Shown one piece after another: positions 25,073-33,960 of a stretch of DNA of 64,000 nucleotides. The first letter of the stretch is position 1. Every line of letters starts with the position of its first letter. Both the position numbers and the translations under genes were made by a program. The notes below the pieces were generated by a model. It was not told where the DNA came from. It saw only the letters and a list, made by a program, of their open reading frames with translations, and made no database searches. Origin of the DNA: Ruminococcaceae bacterium BL-6 (GTDB taxonomy: Bacteria; Bacillota; Clostridia; Oscillospirales; Acutalibacteraceae); the NCBI GenBank assembly GCA_902810075.1, contig LR778135.1:434001-498000 (forward strand). Direction: 5' to 3'.

Positions 25073-26125
25073 TTAATAGTGAACTACATCATTCGCGCTT
25101 CGGATGCGCTGGATCACGGGGATTGCATCCCTGCTTGTGAAATACCGGAACGTGGTTGGAGGGACCATTTTTTTGAACGCGGCAAAGTCCCCGTCGTGGA
25201 TTGCCGTGCGCACGGTCGAGGCGCTGATGATCTGGCCGTCTGCTTTTTTTCGCGGAACCATCACGCATTCGATTCCGCTTTTTGGCAGTTCCTCCGCCAT
25301 AATCCGGTTGTAAATTCCCGTCACCTGACTTTTCGGTTCCTCTCCCACATAACGCCTTGTAATGTGAAGAGCGGCGGCAATTCTTCGGAACACCGCCAGA
25401 TCCAGCTTCGCGTGGCCCGCGATGACGGACTGTTCGTCCTTTTGAAAATAGCTCGGGAAGGTGGCGTTGCTGATGATGTACGGCCCGCTGTCATGAAAAA
25501 CGATATTATGCAAATGCGATGTTCCTTCCATGACAAGACGTTTCCTTACGGATAACGGAATCAGGCTGACGTCCTCGCTTACAATGAACAAATGGAGCAG
25601 CTCGTTTTCCGCCGCCGCTTTTTCCGCTAAAAACCGATGCCCTAAAGTAAATGGGTTGGCGTTCATCACCACCGCGGCCGCTTGAAGCCCGGACTGCGCG
25701 CCTTCCGTTTTCAGGGCGTCCAAATAATCTTCAAAGCCGGTCCGGCGGTTCTCCATAAAGACGATGTTTTGGTCTTCAACCCTGACGATCTCGTAAAATC
25801 CCAAATCCTGAAAGAATTTGGCGGTATCGCATTTTGTATACAGGAACAAATGCAGATTGCCCCTCGCATACTGCACCTCGATCAGGTTCGTGACGATCTT
25901 GTTCATCAGCCCTTCTCCCTGATGGGAACTGCTGACCGCCAGACAGCGAAGGGTATTGCCGAAACAGCTGCCCGTAGCGACTATGTTTTCGTTATCGTCG
26001 AATATCCCGCAGGTATAATCCAAATTTTGATCCCGGCGAATACCCTCCTGACGCAGCAAAGCATCCACTTGACCGTTCCCATGTTTGTCGCCGGGATAAA
26101 CTTGGGAAACCTGATAATCATTCAT
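25073..26125 (-). CDS. citC: [Citrate (pro-3S)-lyase] ligase
   Basis: A 350-residue enzyme that acetylates the thiol of the CitD prosthetic group with acetate and ATP, switching citrate lyase on. The N-terminal ~130 residues look like a GNAT domain (SSSHQGEGLMNKIV). The rest is a nucleotidyltransferase-like domain with the H-x-G-H-like VVMNANPFTLGHRFL (~153-167) and a C-terminal ISASTVR motif. It overlaps the lysR stop by 4 bases and is followed by citXG; the three genes probably form one minus-strand transcript. Confidence 0.93.
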   Translation of the reverse strand: MNDYQVSQVYPGDKHGNGQVDALLRQEGIRRDQNLDYTCGIFDDNENIVATGSCFGNTLRCLAVSSSHQGEGLMNKIVTNLIEVQYARGNLHLFLYTKCDTAKFFQDLGFYEIVRVEDQNIVFMENRRTGFEDYLDALKTEGAQSGLQAAAVVMNANPFTLGHRFLAEKAAAENELLHLFIVSEDVSLIPLSVRKRLVMEGTSHLHNIVFHDSGPYIISNATFPSYFQKDEQSVIAGHAKLDLAVFRRIAAALHITRRYVGEEPKSQVTGIYNRIMAEELPKSGIECVMVPRKKADGQIISASTVRTAIHDGDFAAFKKMVPPTTFRYFTSRDAIPVIQRIRSANDVVHY

Positions 26126-26991
26126 GATTCATCGCCTTTGCTTAAATTTCGTATCGTATGGACGAACGCCATCACCTGAGGAAGCGACTGAGCCATATCG
26201 GAATACATGATATAGGTGGAGCGGATCAGGGGCTCTCCGCTGGCAAAGAAAAGAGGACGAATGTATCCGGAGAACCGGCGGAGGCAGACCTCCGGAACGA
26301 TGGCCCAGCCAAGCCCTTCCTCCACCAACTTTATGCAGGTCGTGAGGTTGTCCACATAGATACCCTCTTGATCAGGTCGAAAATTATTTTCACGCATCCA
26401 CTGCTCCAGTTTCCTTTCAAATTCTTTATCGCTTTTTCTTCCAATATAAGGAATAGAATTCGGCAGCTTTTCTTTATCTTCAGAACTGCAAATCGCACAA
26501 ATGCGTTCCTTTTCTAATAAAAATTTACATCCGGCCCAGGGATATTCCCCCCGAATGATGGCGACATCAATAACGCCGTCCATTAACATCATGTACAGCT
26601 GTCTGCTGTTGTCTGCCGTAATATATGTGCTGACATGAGGATAATTCTTACGATAAACAGCTAACTCGCCGGGCAGACGATTGATCGCATAGTTCAGTGA
26701 GATTCCAGCCTTTAGGGTCCCACACACATAATTTCTGCTGGCGTCAATCGCTTCCCGCATTAATTTCAGTTGCGCAGCTGCCGCCATCGTCCGTTTTAAA
26801 ACCTCTTCTCCTTCAGGAGTAAAGTGAACCCCCTGGCGGGAACGGACAAAAAGCGTGATCCCCAACTCCTGTTCGATTGCGTTAATCCGTTTTGAAAGGG
26901 AAGATTGGGTCACATATAATTTATCCGCCGCATGCGTAATATTTTTCGTTTTGTCCAAAGCGGCTAATAATTCAAAATCCTGCTCATCCAT
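26122..26991 (-). CDS. LysR-family regulator of the citrate lyase genes
   Basis: A 289-residue LysR-type regulator. The winged HTH is at residues ~3-62 (ITHAADKLYVTQSSLSKRIN, then LFVRSRQGVHFTPEGE); the remainder is a type 2 periplasmic-binding-like effector domain. It is divergent from citDEF with 241 bases between them and overlaps citC by 4 bases. A 17-base dyad with the T-N11-A form lies in the intergenic region (27169-27185). Citrate or a related acid is a plausible co-inducer (inference). Confidence 0.92.
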   Translation of the reverse strand: MDEQDFELLAALDKTKNITHAADKLYVTQSSLSKRINAIEQELGITLFVRSRQGVHFTPEGEEVLKRTMAAAAQLKLMREAIDASRNYVCGTLKAGISLNYAINRLPGELAVYRKNYPHVSTYITADNSRQLYMMLMDGVIDVAIIRGEYPWAGCKFLLEKERICAICSSEDKEKLPNSIPYIGRKSDKEFERKLEQWMRENNFRPDQEGIYVDNLTTCIKLVEEGLGWAIVPEVCLRRFSGYIRPLFFASGEPLIRSTYIMYSDMAQSLPQVMAFVHTIRNLSKGDES

Positions 26992-27168
26992 TTTATCTCC
27001 TCAAATCGGCTCTTACAAAAATCATGACCGGTATTATCCGCAATATATAAATTCGTTTCAAGATAAAACTATATATTTTAAATAATATACATCTTCAAGG
27101 GTTTTGTAAATAGAGCCAGACATTATTTTTTGGAATTGAAAAATGAGAAAAATTAGACTTTTACGTCT

Positions 27169-27185
27169 TTATCAATTGGTGATAA
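27169..27185. promoter_or_regulatory. Candidate LysR operator upstream of citD
   Basis: TTATCA at 27169-27174 and TGATAA at 27180-27185 form a perfect dyad around ATTGG and contain the T-N11-A core typical of LysR boxes. It is 48 bases before the citD ATG. The surroundings are very AT-rich; a -10 such as TAGATGTAAT (27190-27199) is possible but not certain. Confidence 0.55.
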
Positions 27186-27232
27186 GGTTTAGATGTAATC
27201 CATAAATAATTAAAAAAGGAGGACTACTTTTT

Positions 27233-27535
27233 ATGGATATTCAGAAATCGGCAATTGCTGGAACATTGGAATCCAGTGATGCTCAGGTAATTGTCGAACC
27301 TTCGGACCATGGAATGGAGTTATCAATCGAAAGCAGTGTTATGAACCGGTACGGACGTCAAATTAAGGCGGTCGTTCTGGAAACATTGGATCGGTTGCAA
27401 GTTAAAAATGGAAAGGTCGCGGTCGTAGATAAAGGTGCATTGGACTGCACCTTAATGGCACGGATTGAATGCGCGGTATTCAGGAGCTGCGGCCTTTCTC
27501 AGAAAAATATACCTTGGGGAGGCGCTGTAAAATGA
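27233..27535 (+). CDS. citD: Citrate lyase acyl carrier protein (gamma subunit)
   Basis: A 100-residue ACP of the citrate lyase complex. AGTLESSDAQV places the modified residue at Ser14, which carries the triphosphoribosyl-dephospho-CoA group made and attached by CitXG and acetylated by CitC. AAAAAGGAGGA precedes the ATG. It overlaps citE by 4 bases (ATGA, 27532-27535). Confidence 0.93.
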   Translation: MDIQKSAIAGTLESSDAQVIVEPSDHGMELSIESSVMNRYGRQIKAVVLETLDRLQVKNGKVAVVDKGALDCTLMARIECAVFRSCGLSQKNIPWGGAVK

Positions 27536-28443
27536 TTTCTCGTCCAAAGCCGAAAAAAAATCGCCTGCGCCGCACGATGATGTTCATGAACGCTCAGAAG
27601 CCCGGGCTGATTAAAGACGCCTACATTTATGGGGCTGACAGTATTATCCTTGACCTAGAGGACGCCGTTGCAGAAAATCAGAAGGATGCTGCCCGCTTTT
27701 CTTTATATCATGCGTTAAAAAGCATTGATTATGGCGACACGGAAGTAATCGTCCGTATGAATGGCCTGGATACTCCGCACTGGCAGGAGGATATTCGCTG
27801 CATCGTCGCCGGCGGGGCGGACGGTATTCGTATTGCCAAATGTGAAAGCGCTCAAGATGTGAAAACTGTCGAAGAACATGTTTTGGCTGCCGAAAAAGAG
27901 TTTGGCGTAGAGGAGGGCCGCACGCTTTTGATGGCTGCTCTGGAAAGCCCGAAAGGGATTATGAACGCCTATGAGATTGTCACCGCCTCTCCCCGGATGT
28001 TTGGGTGTGCCATTTCCGGCGGCGATTTTCGTAAAAGCATGCATGTTCAGATCCAAGAGGGCGGTATCGAAATGATGACAGCCCGCAGCATGATGCTGTT
28101 GGCGGCCCGTGCGGCGGGAGTCCAGTGCTTTGATACCATGTGGCCGAACATCGACGACAAAGAGGGCTTCGAAGCGGAAGTCGTTCAGAATCGCAAAATG
28201 GGTTTCGATGGAAAGAGCATTGTCAATCCGCGTCAGATCCGTTTTGTACATGAGACTTTTGCTCCCACACCCAAGGAAATCGCCTATGCGGAAAAATTGG
28301 TTCGTTCTTTCAATGAACAAGCGAATGCCGGTGTTGGCGTATACACGGTGGATGGAAAGATGGTAGATATTCCGTTCTTCGAAGATGCCCGCAGAGTCAT
28401 TGCGTTGGCAAAAGCCTGCGGTGTGTATCACGGCGATCTGTAA
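27532..28443 (+). CDS. citE: Citrate lyase beta subunit (citryl-ACP lyase)
   Basis: A 303-residue HpcH/HpaI-fold enzyme that cleaves citryl-ACP to oxaloacetate and acetyl-ACP. RRTMMFMNAQKPGLIKDA near the start, SIILDLEDAV with the metal-binding acidic residues, and ALESPKGIMNAYEI with the metal-ligand Glu are characteristic. I chose the ATG at 27532 that overlaps the citD stop and has GGGGAGG 7 bases upstream; the in-frame ATG at 27469 lies inside citD. Confidence 0.94.
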   Translation: MISRPKPKKNRLRRTMMFMNAQKPGLIKDAYIYGADSIILDLEDAVAENQKDAARFSLYHALKSIDYGDTEVIVRMNGLDTPHWQEDIRCIVAGGADGIRIAKCESAQDVKTVEEHVLAAEKEFGVEEGRTLLMAALESPKGIMNAYEIVTASPRMFGCAISGGDFRKSMHVQIQEGGIEMMTARSMMLLAARAAGVQCFDTMWPNIDDKEGFEAEVVQNRKMGFDGKSIVNPRQIRFVHETFAPTPKEIAYAEKLVRSFNEQANAGVGVYTVDGKMVDIPFFEDARRVIALAKACGVYHGDL

Positions 28444-28462
28444 TAGGAGGAATCGATTAAAA

Positions 28463-30058
28463 ATGATAAATGCTGTTGGCAGAGATATTCCCGATGAACT
28501 GTTAAAAAACGGCAAGGAAGTCTATCAGGGAAAATATTATATGGACGGCAAATTCGTACGAAAAGCTACTCCCACAACGAGACGGTGTGAAAAGCCGCAA
28601 GAAAGCAAATTGTGTGAAAGCATAAAAGAAGCATGCAAGAAGTGTGGTGCCCATGATGGCATGACATTTTCATTTCATACGGAATTCCGGAACGGCGATT
28701 ATGTGGCGGCCATGGTTGCAAAGGTATTGATCGAGGACATGGGCCTCAAGGACATCCATGTGGCGGCTACTTCCCTTGGAAGCGCTCAGAACAATATTGC
28801 AGATTATATAGAGCAGGGCAAGATAACCCACGTTACAACCTCCGGCGTGCGCGGAAGGATTGGAGAAGTAATCTCGGCGGGGAAATTGGCTACGCCTGCC
28901 ATTATCCGCAGCCATGGCGGCAGACCGCGTGCCATTGAAGCAGGGGAAATCCATATCGATATTGCATTTTTGGCTTGTGCCAGTTCTGACTGCTGCGGCA
29001 ATGCCAGCGGTATCGGCGGCAAAAATAACTGCGGGTCTCTGGGGTTTGCCATTCACGATACCCATTTTGCAGATCATGTGGTGATCATTACCGATACTCT
29101 CGTTGATTTTCCCAATTTGCCTTCATCCATATCCTGCACTGACGTGGACTGCGTATGCGTGGTGGATGCTGTCGGCGATCCGTCCAAGATCGCCACGAAA
29201 GAGGCTCGTATGACCGAGAATCCCCGTGAACTGATGATGGCTGAGAACGCGGCCAAAATTATTGCTTCCACCCCTTATTTTAAAAACGGATTTTCCTTTC
29301 AGACCGGTGTCGGCGGCCCTTCTCTGGCGGTCAACCGCTTTCTGGAAGATTACATGGCAGAGCGCGGTATTCAGATGGGCTTTGCTCTGGGCGGCACAAG
29401 CAACGCGATCTGCAAGCTTCAGGACAAGGGCCTGGTTCGGCACATTCTGGACACTCAGGACTTTGATCAAGGCGCTGCCGCACACATTTTCAAGCATCCC
29501 GGCCATCACGAAATTGACCTGAACGAATACGCAAACGCCGCAAACAAAGGAGCCTATGTGAACAAGCTGGACTTTGTCGTGCTGGCCGCGCTGGAGATTG
29601 ACACCAAATTTAACGTCAACGTCATCACCGGTTCCGACGGTGTCCTGCGCGGAGCGCCGGGAGGCCATCCAGACACGGCGGCCGGCAGCAAATGCTGCAT
29701 TATCGTCACTCCGCTGACCCGCGGCCGGATGGCTACCGTCTGCAAAAGCGTGGTAACGGTTACGACGCCCGGAGACTGCGTAGACGTGCTGGTCACCGAT
29801 TATGGCATCGCTGTCAATCCCTTGCGTCCCGACCTTGAAAAATGTCTGGATGACGCCGGTATTCCCCGAGTATCCATCGAATCGCTTCAGGAGAAGGCGT
29901 ACAGTCTGGTCGGAGCGCCGGATGACCTAGAGTGGGAAGATAAAGTGATCGCTGTGGTGGAAGCACGAGATGGAACCATTCTGGATGTTGTCAAAAAAGT
30001 AAAACCTTTTGCGGATGAGTTTTGGGGTGGACGAAAAAGAGAAGGAGGAAGATTATGA
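28463..30058 (+). CDS. citF: Citrate lyase alpha subunit (citrate:ACP transferase)
   Basis: A 531-residue CoA-transferase-like subunit that exchanges the acetyl group on CitD for citrate. Family features: FSFHTEFRNGDYVAAMVAKV, TSGVRGRIGEVIS, SHGGRPRAIEAGEI and CGNASGIGGKNNCGSLG. The ATG at 28463 follows TAGGAGGA by 9 bases; an in-frame ATG in the end of citE is unlikely. It overlaps the next transporter gene by 4 bases (ATGA at 30055-30058). Confidence 0.95.
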   Translation: MINAVGRDIPDELLKNGKEVYQGKYYMDGKFVRKATPTTRRCEKPQESKLCESIKEACKKCGAHDGMTFSFHTEFRNGDYVAAMVAKVLIEDMGLKDIHVAATSLGSAQNNIADYIEQGKITHVTTSGVRGRIGEVISAGKLATPAIIRSHGGRPRAIEAGEIHIDIAFLACASSDCCGNASGIGGKNNCGSLGFAIHDTHFADHVVIITDTLVDFPNLPSSISCTDVDCVCVVDAVGDPSKIATKEARMTENPRELMMAENAAKIIASTPYFKNGFSFQTGVGGPSLAVNRFLEDYMAERGIQMGFALGGTSNAICKLQDKGLVRHILDTQDFDQGAAAHIFKHPGHHEIDLNEYANAANKGAYVNKLDFVVLAALEIDTKFNVNVITGSDGVLRGAPGGHPDTAAGSKCCIIVTPLTRGRMATVCKSVVTVTTPGDCVDVLVTDYGIAVNPLRPDLEKCLDDAGIPRVSIESLQEKAYSLVGAPDDLEWEDKVIAVVEARDGTILDVVKKVKPFADEFWGGRKREGGRL

Positions 30059-31326
30059 ATGTAGCAGGATTATCCCTTATATTCCTTGTAGCTGCCATAG
30101 TGATTGGGTACAAAAGGGATATCAATATTGGCATTTTGGCAATCATATTTTCGTTTGCTTTGGTATTGCTCGGAAAGCTGAAAATGTCCATGGTGCTCAA
30201 CGCCTTTCCTTCCAGTATGTTCCTTACTTTACTGGGGACTATGTACTTATTCGCGTTACTTCAGGACAATGGGACACTGGAGCTTTTATCCAGGAAGCTG
30301 GTTTCCCTGGTAGGAAAGCAGGGATGGTTGATTCCAATCATTGTTTACCTGATTTCTTATTTTATATCTGCCGTGGGACCTGGAGCGATCTCTGCTCAGG
30401 CGATCATGATCATCTTTTCCGTTTCCTTGTCGGTACAGCTGGGTATTAAGCCCTATATGATGTCTTCTATGGCAATTTTGGGAACTGTGGGAGGGACAGT
30501 TTCTCCGGTTGCTCTTACGGGAGTCATCGTTCATGATCTGACAGCCAAAATGACCCCGCCATTAAATGCTAATACGCCGCTTCTCATTAGTATTACGATC
30601 ATGAACGCAATTTGTGCGTTGGTCATCTATATCATTTTTAAGGGTTACAAGCTGAAAATGCCGGAATATAAAGCCGGAGACAATCCATCAGATTTTAAGG
30701 CTGTAAGCTTCAACAGAGACCAAATTTTCAGTTTGATCGGCATGGCAATACTGATCGTGGTCGTTCTTGCATTTCAGATGAATGTGGGGCTGGTCGCTTT
30801 CGTAATTGCGGTCGTTTTATCGCTTTGCAACGCGGTAAACGAAAAGATGGCTTTTAAACTGATTCCCTGGGGAGTGCTGATTCTTGTTGGAGGCATGAGC
30901 ATTCTGATGGATGTAACGTATCAAGTCGGAGGCATTCAACTTCTTACCGATATCCTCAAGCGCATCATGAACAAGACGACGGCAGCCTTTATTATGACTC
31001 TCATTTCAGGCATTACGGGCTGGTTCAGCTCCGGAAATGGCGTGGTAATCCCCACCTTCGTGCCTACGGTTCCAGATCTGGCAAATGCGTTGGGGGGAGT
31101 TTCTCCTATAGAGTTGATTATCTCCATCGTGGCCGGGGCTACTATCGGCGGGTTAAGCCCCTTCGATTCTGGAGGCAGCATGATTATCGGATATTATGCG
31201 CAGGAAACCGGGATTAAAGAAAAAGAACAGCAGTCTATGTTTTTAGTGTTTTTCGGTCTAGCTGTGCTTTGTGTCTTCATCGCCGCATTAGTGGGCCTTT
31301 CGGGATTGTACAGGCTGTTTATTTAG
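30055..31326 (+). CDS. IT-superfamily di/tricarboxylate transporter in the cit operon
   Basis: A 423-residue carrier with about 12 hydrophobic segments and two Gly/Pro-rich hairpin regions (VGPGAISAQAIMIIF; SSGNGVVIPTFVPTVP), resembling MatC or SLC13-like dicarboxylate carriers. Translation is coupled to citF, with GAAGGAGGAA upstream of the ATG at 30055. It is unrelated in sequence detail to the CitMHS-type carrier split by the IS on the other side of the cluster. It could import citrate itself or exchange citrate for a fermentation product; the substrate is inferred from context. Confidence 0.88.
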   Translation: MNVAGLSLIFLVAAIVIGYKRDINIGILAIIFSFALVLLGKLKMSMVLNAFPSSMFLTLLGTMYLFALLQDNGTLELLSRKLVSLVGKQGWLIPIIVYLISYFISAVGPGAISAQAIMIIFSVSLSVQLGIKPYMMSSMAILGTVGGTVSPVALTGVIVHDLTAKMTPPLNANTPLLISITIMNAICALVIYIIFKGYKLKMPEYKAGDNPSDFKAVSFNRDQIFSLIGMAILIVVVLAFQMNVGLVAFVIAVVLSLCNAVNEKMAFKLIPWGVLILVGGMSILMDVTYQVGGIQLLTDILKRIMNKTTAAFIMTLISGITGWFSSGNGVVIPTFVPTVPDLANALGGVSPIELIISIVAGATIGGLSPFDSGGSMIIGYYAQETGIKEKEQQSMFLVFFGLAVLCVFIAALVGLSGLYRLFI

Positions 31327-31420
31327 GCTTTTGTAAAATCGTATTTGGAAACAGCCTACAAAAAAGTCCTTGCTTTGTGGATCATAGCAGCCTTTTGCAT
31401 TCGGAGAGGGAGGTCAATTA

Positions 31421-32479
31421 ATGAACATAATTGCTTATGTGGGGTGCCGGACGACGAAAGATCGTGGAGCGCACGGAAAAGGGATTAAAGTCTATCGAAT
31501 TTCCAATGACGGGAAATGGGATCTGCTTCAACTGGTTCCTGATCTTGTGAATCCATCTTATTTGTGCATGGACAATGATCAGGCCTATCTGTACTGTGTC
31601 CAAGGGGATGGCTGCGAGATCAGCAGTTGGAAAATTAAAGCGGATGGCAAACTGGCTTATTTAAACACGGTCTCGACTTATGGAACCAATCCGGTTCATC
31701 TCAGTATCGATCGATCCAACCGATGGGTTTTTGTGGGAAATCTTCAGACTGGGAACGTATCTGTGATACCACGAAATAAAGATGGTTTGTTGGAAAATAT
31801 CCGCGAAACCAAGTTCATAAGCGGGAATGGCGGCCCCGGTTATATTTCTCATCCCCATCAGGTACTTCAGGATAATACCCGGAATTGGCTGTTGGTACCC
31901 ACACAAGGCCGCCTGCAGGGAGTAGGGAAAATTGTTGTCTATCGTATTGACAGCGATCATGGAACACTAATAGAAACCTTCTCGGCGATTGCCCGTTCCG
32001 GTGCGGAACCCCGGCACTGTGTATTCCATCCCAACAACCGTTTTTGCTATGCTATCAACGAAAAAGACTGCACGATTACATTCTACCGGTTTGATGAACG
32101 GAAGGGAATCTTGGCCCCGCAGCAAATCCTGCCGACTTTGCCGGACACATACGTTGAAGGCGGTTGGGCCAGCGGCGTCGTTATGGAGCCGTCTGGGAGA
32201 TTTATATATGTTTCCAACCGAAAAGCAAACAGTATATCCGTCTTCGCTATCAATCAGAATACCGGCTTGATGCATTATGTGCAAACAGTGTCTGCAAATG
32301 GAAATCAGCCTCGTTTTATTACGATTGATTACACAGGCAAAAGGCTTTTAGTGGCAAATGAGCTCAGTGATACAATGTATGAATTCGATATTGATAAGAA
32401 TAATGGGACTTTGGTTCCAAATGGTACTGTGATCGCTACAGAAAATCCTGTTTGTGTGATTTATCGAACAATAGGATGA
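31421..32479 (+). CDS. Lactonase-family beta-propeller protein (YbhE/Pgl type)
   Basis: A 352-residue seven-bladed propeller resembling cytosolic 6-phosphogluconolactonase and 3-carboxy-cis,cis-muconate lactonising enzymes. Repeating blades are visible: NPVHLSIDRSNRWVFVGN, EPRHCVFHPNNRFCYAIN and QPRFITIDYTGKRLLVAN. SHPHQVL and EPRHC supply the His and Arg residues typical of the pocket. It starts 94 bases after the transporter gene behind GGAGAGGGAGG and has a terminator downstream. It is the last gene of the cit cluster; a lactonase acting on a tricarboxylate or aldonate lactone is possible, but the role is unknown. Confidence 0.85.
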   Translation: MNIIAYVGCRTTKDRGAHGKGIKVYRISNDGKWDLLQLVPDLVNPSYLCMDNDQAYLYCVQGDGCEISSWKIKADGKLAYLNTVSTYGTNPVHLSIDRSNRWVFVGNLQTGNVSVIPRNKDGLLENIRETKFISGNGGPGYISHPHQVLQDNTRNWLLVPTQGRLQGVGKIVVYRIDSDHGTLIETFSAIARSGAEPRHCVFHPNNRFCYAINEKDCTITFYRFDERKGILAPQQILPTLPDTYVEGGWASGVVMEPSGRFIYVSNRKANSISVFAINQNTGLMHYVQTVSANGNQPRFITIDYTGKRLLVANELSDTMYEFDIDKNNGTLVPNGTVIATENPVCVIYRTIG

Positions 32480-32609
32480 GCCGTGTACTAGGAGTGCATC
32501 CATACCGAAAGGGGTTGCTGTCTGTGAATGCTGGCGGTAATCCCTTTCGTATTACGCAAGTCCCTGCGGCAAAAAAGTTCAATTCCGCCCTGCTAATATA
32601 CCTTTATTA

Positions 32610-32645
32610 CGTCCAGTGGGAATGCTTCCACCGGACGTTTTTTGT
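32610..32645 (+). terminator. Terminator after the lactonase gene
   Basis: CGTCCAGTGG and CCACCGGACG pair around GAATGCTT with one mismatch, followed by TTTTTTGTCC. It lies about 130 bases after the lactonase stop. Confidence 0.7.
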
Positions 32646-32966
32646 CCAACGCTACTCTGTCTGCGCTTGCCTTTTTACCAGATAAGCAGATCAAACTAGA
32701 CATGAGCAAAACGCAATCGCCAAGGCAGAGCGTGTCAGCAGGGTTACCGCCGATGCATCAAAGCTTGCCGTATCCTGAAATATCTCCCATGCCTGGTGTG
32801 TGGTGGCAAATACGGCAGAAACAGCGGCATCAGAGCTCATGCCGCTCAAAACAGGCTCCTAATGTGCTCTTAGCAAGCTCCTGGAAACCATTCAAATCCA
32901 ATTAGCAAACAGGCGTGGACTCCGAGACAAAAATCCATCCTGCAAAAAAGCCCGGACAAAAAAAGA

Positions 32967-32996
32967 AACGCCGAAAAATCTTGATTTTTCGGCGTT
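32967..32996 (-). terminator. Terminator of tRNA-Arg
   Basis: AACGCCGAAAAATC and GATTTTTCGGCGTT form a 14-base perfect stem with a 2-base centre, starting 3 bases after the encoded CCA end. On the minus strand the stem is followed by TCTTTTTTTG. Confidence 0.8.
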
Positions 32997-32998
32997 CG

Positions 32999-33075
32999 TG
33001 GTGTCCTCGGGCGGATTTGAACCGCCGGCCTACCGCTTAGGAGGCGGTCGCTCTATCCAGCTGAGCTACGAAGAC
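32999..33075 (-). tRNA. tRNA-Arg (anticodon CCT)
   Basis: Minus-strand cloverleaf of 77 bases including an encoded CCA. Acceptor stem GTCTTCG/CGAGGAC (one G-U), D-loop AGCTCAGCTGGATAGAGC, anticodon stem ACCGC/GCGGT with loop CTCCTAA, T-arm GGCGGTTCAAATCCGCC. The anticodon is at 33041-33039. It sits at the boundary between the AT-rich cit region and the repeat block. Confidence 0.95.
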
Positions 33076-33192
33076 AAATGATGAAATTGCTGGTATTCCG
33101 CCCGCCGGGGCGAAGCGCCGTTCGATCAGCGCACGGTGCTTGTCCTGCGGTATGTGTCAACTTTTATATTTTACAGCAGGGGGCTTTCTTTG

Positions 33193-33510
33193 TCAATATT
33201 TTTCGTTTAGGCGCGGGAACGAATACCGCAGCACGCACGCCAGCCGGTTCCGTGCCTTTTTCAGATGACGGCTGACCGTGGATTCGTTGATTCCGAGCTT
33301 CCGGGCGGCATCCCGCGCCGTCAACCCTTCATAGTAGCAAAGCCGGATGCACTGGCGTTGCCGTTCGGTCAGCTCGCCCTCCGCCGCCTTGCGCAGGGCT
33401 TTGAGCATGCTGCGGTATTCCAGGTCCTTTTCTTCCTGTGCGCTGCGCCACGCCTGAACGCCCGCCATCCGCTCGGTAAAAAGATCCAGGCAAAGATTTT
33501 TATTTCTCAC
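33193..33510 (-). CDS. Sigma-70 region-4-like helix-turn-helix protein
   Basis: A 105-residue protein whose C-terminal ~50 residues match sigma-70 region 4: LTERQRQCIRLCYYEGLTAR followed by DAARKLGINESTVSRHLKKA. The N-terminus lacks region 2, so it is not a full ECF sigma factor; it resembles small phage or element-type transcription regulators. The start is a GTG at 33510 with AAGGAGG 9 bases upstream, inside the end of the preceding 73-residue gene (11-base overlap). An extended in-frame reading further upstream has no start signal. Confidence 0.8.
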   Translation of the reverse strand: MRNKNLCLDLFTERMAGVQAWRSAQEEKDLEYRSMLKALRKAAEGELTERQRQCIRLCYYEGLTARDAARKLGINESTVSRHLKKARNRLACVLRYSFPRLNEKY

Positions 33511-33721
33511 GCCCCGAATCCTCCTTTCCGCCATAGCTCTGCAGCAGGCGGCCCGTGCTGCGGCATTCCAGATACATGGAATAAAGCAGGCAGATACGGT
33601 AATTGAGTTCTTTTCTTTCCGCGGCGGCGGCCGATAAAAGCCGGCGGCGCAGCAGGTCCGTGCGGGCCTTGAGCGCCCGCGCTTCCTGAAGGTATTCTTC
33701 TCCCCAAGCGATAAAATCCAT
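33500..33721 (-). CDS. Small 73-residue helical protein, partner of the sigma-like HTH protein
   Basis: A small Arg- and Leu-rich protein, predicted almost wholly helical (ARALKARTDLLRRRLLSA then NYRICLLYSMYLEC), with no known motif. AAAGGAGAAC precedes the ATG at 33721. The overlap with the HTH gene implies coupled translation. Such pairs of a short helical protein and a region-4-like HTH occur in Clostridia near mobile elements; function unknown. Confidence 0.75.
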   Translation of the reverse strand: MDFIAWGEEYLQEARALKARTDLLRRRLLSAAAAERKELNYRICLLYSMYLECRSTGRLLQSYGGKEDSGREK

Positions 33722-33960
33722 TTCGTTCTCCTTTCTTTTACACGAAATGTGTAGTTAAAGAGCCGTAACATTTTCCACAGAACTTCATGAAGAGGAACTG
33801 CTTCTGTTTTCTTCTTTGAAGGCAGTGGTCGGTATGAATGATGATATCATAAGAGCAGGAGGAGTTTCAAGATAAAATAAAACAAATGTTCGATTTTAAA
33901 GGGTATAGGGACAAAAATGGGACTGTAAGTTTAGATGTTCTTTGAAAAGGGGAAAAAGGA

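Larger units (their letters stand above)
32480..32998. other. Intergenic region after the cit cluster
   Basis: About 520 bases. It contains the terminator of the lactonase gene and the downstream hairpin of the tRNA. Between 32650 and 32935 several frames are briefly open, for example plus-strand codons reading AIAKAERVSRVTADASKLAV before a stop, which look like a decayed coding remnant. No frame has a credible start and ribosome binding site, so I call no gene. Confidence 0.4.

Noticed and set aside
32642..32905. An 87-codon plus-strand frame after the lactonase gene
   Set aside because: No start signals and no recognisable sequence; at most a decayed remnant.
32999..33075. tRNA-Arg as an att site of an intact integrative element
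   Set aside because: No second partial tRNA copy and no integrase were found in the window.
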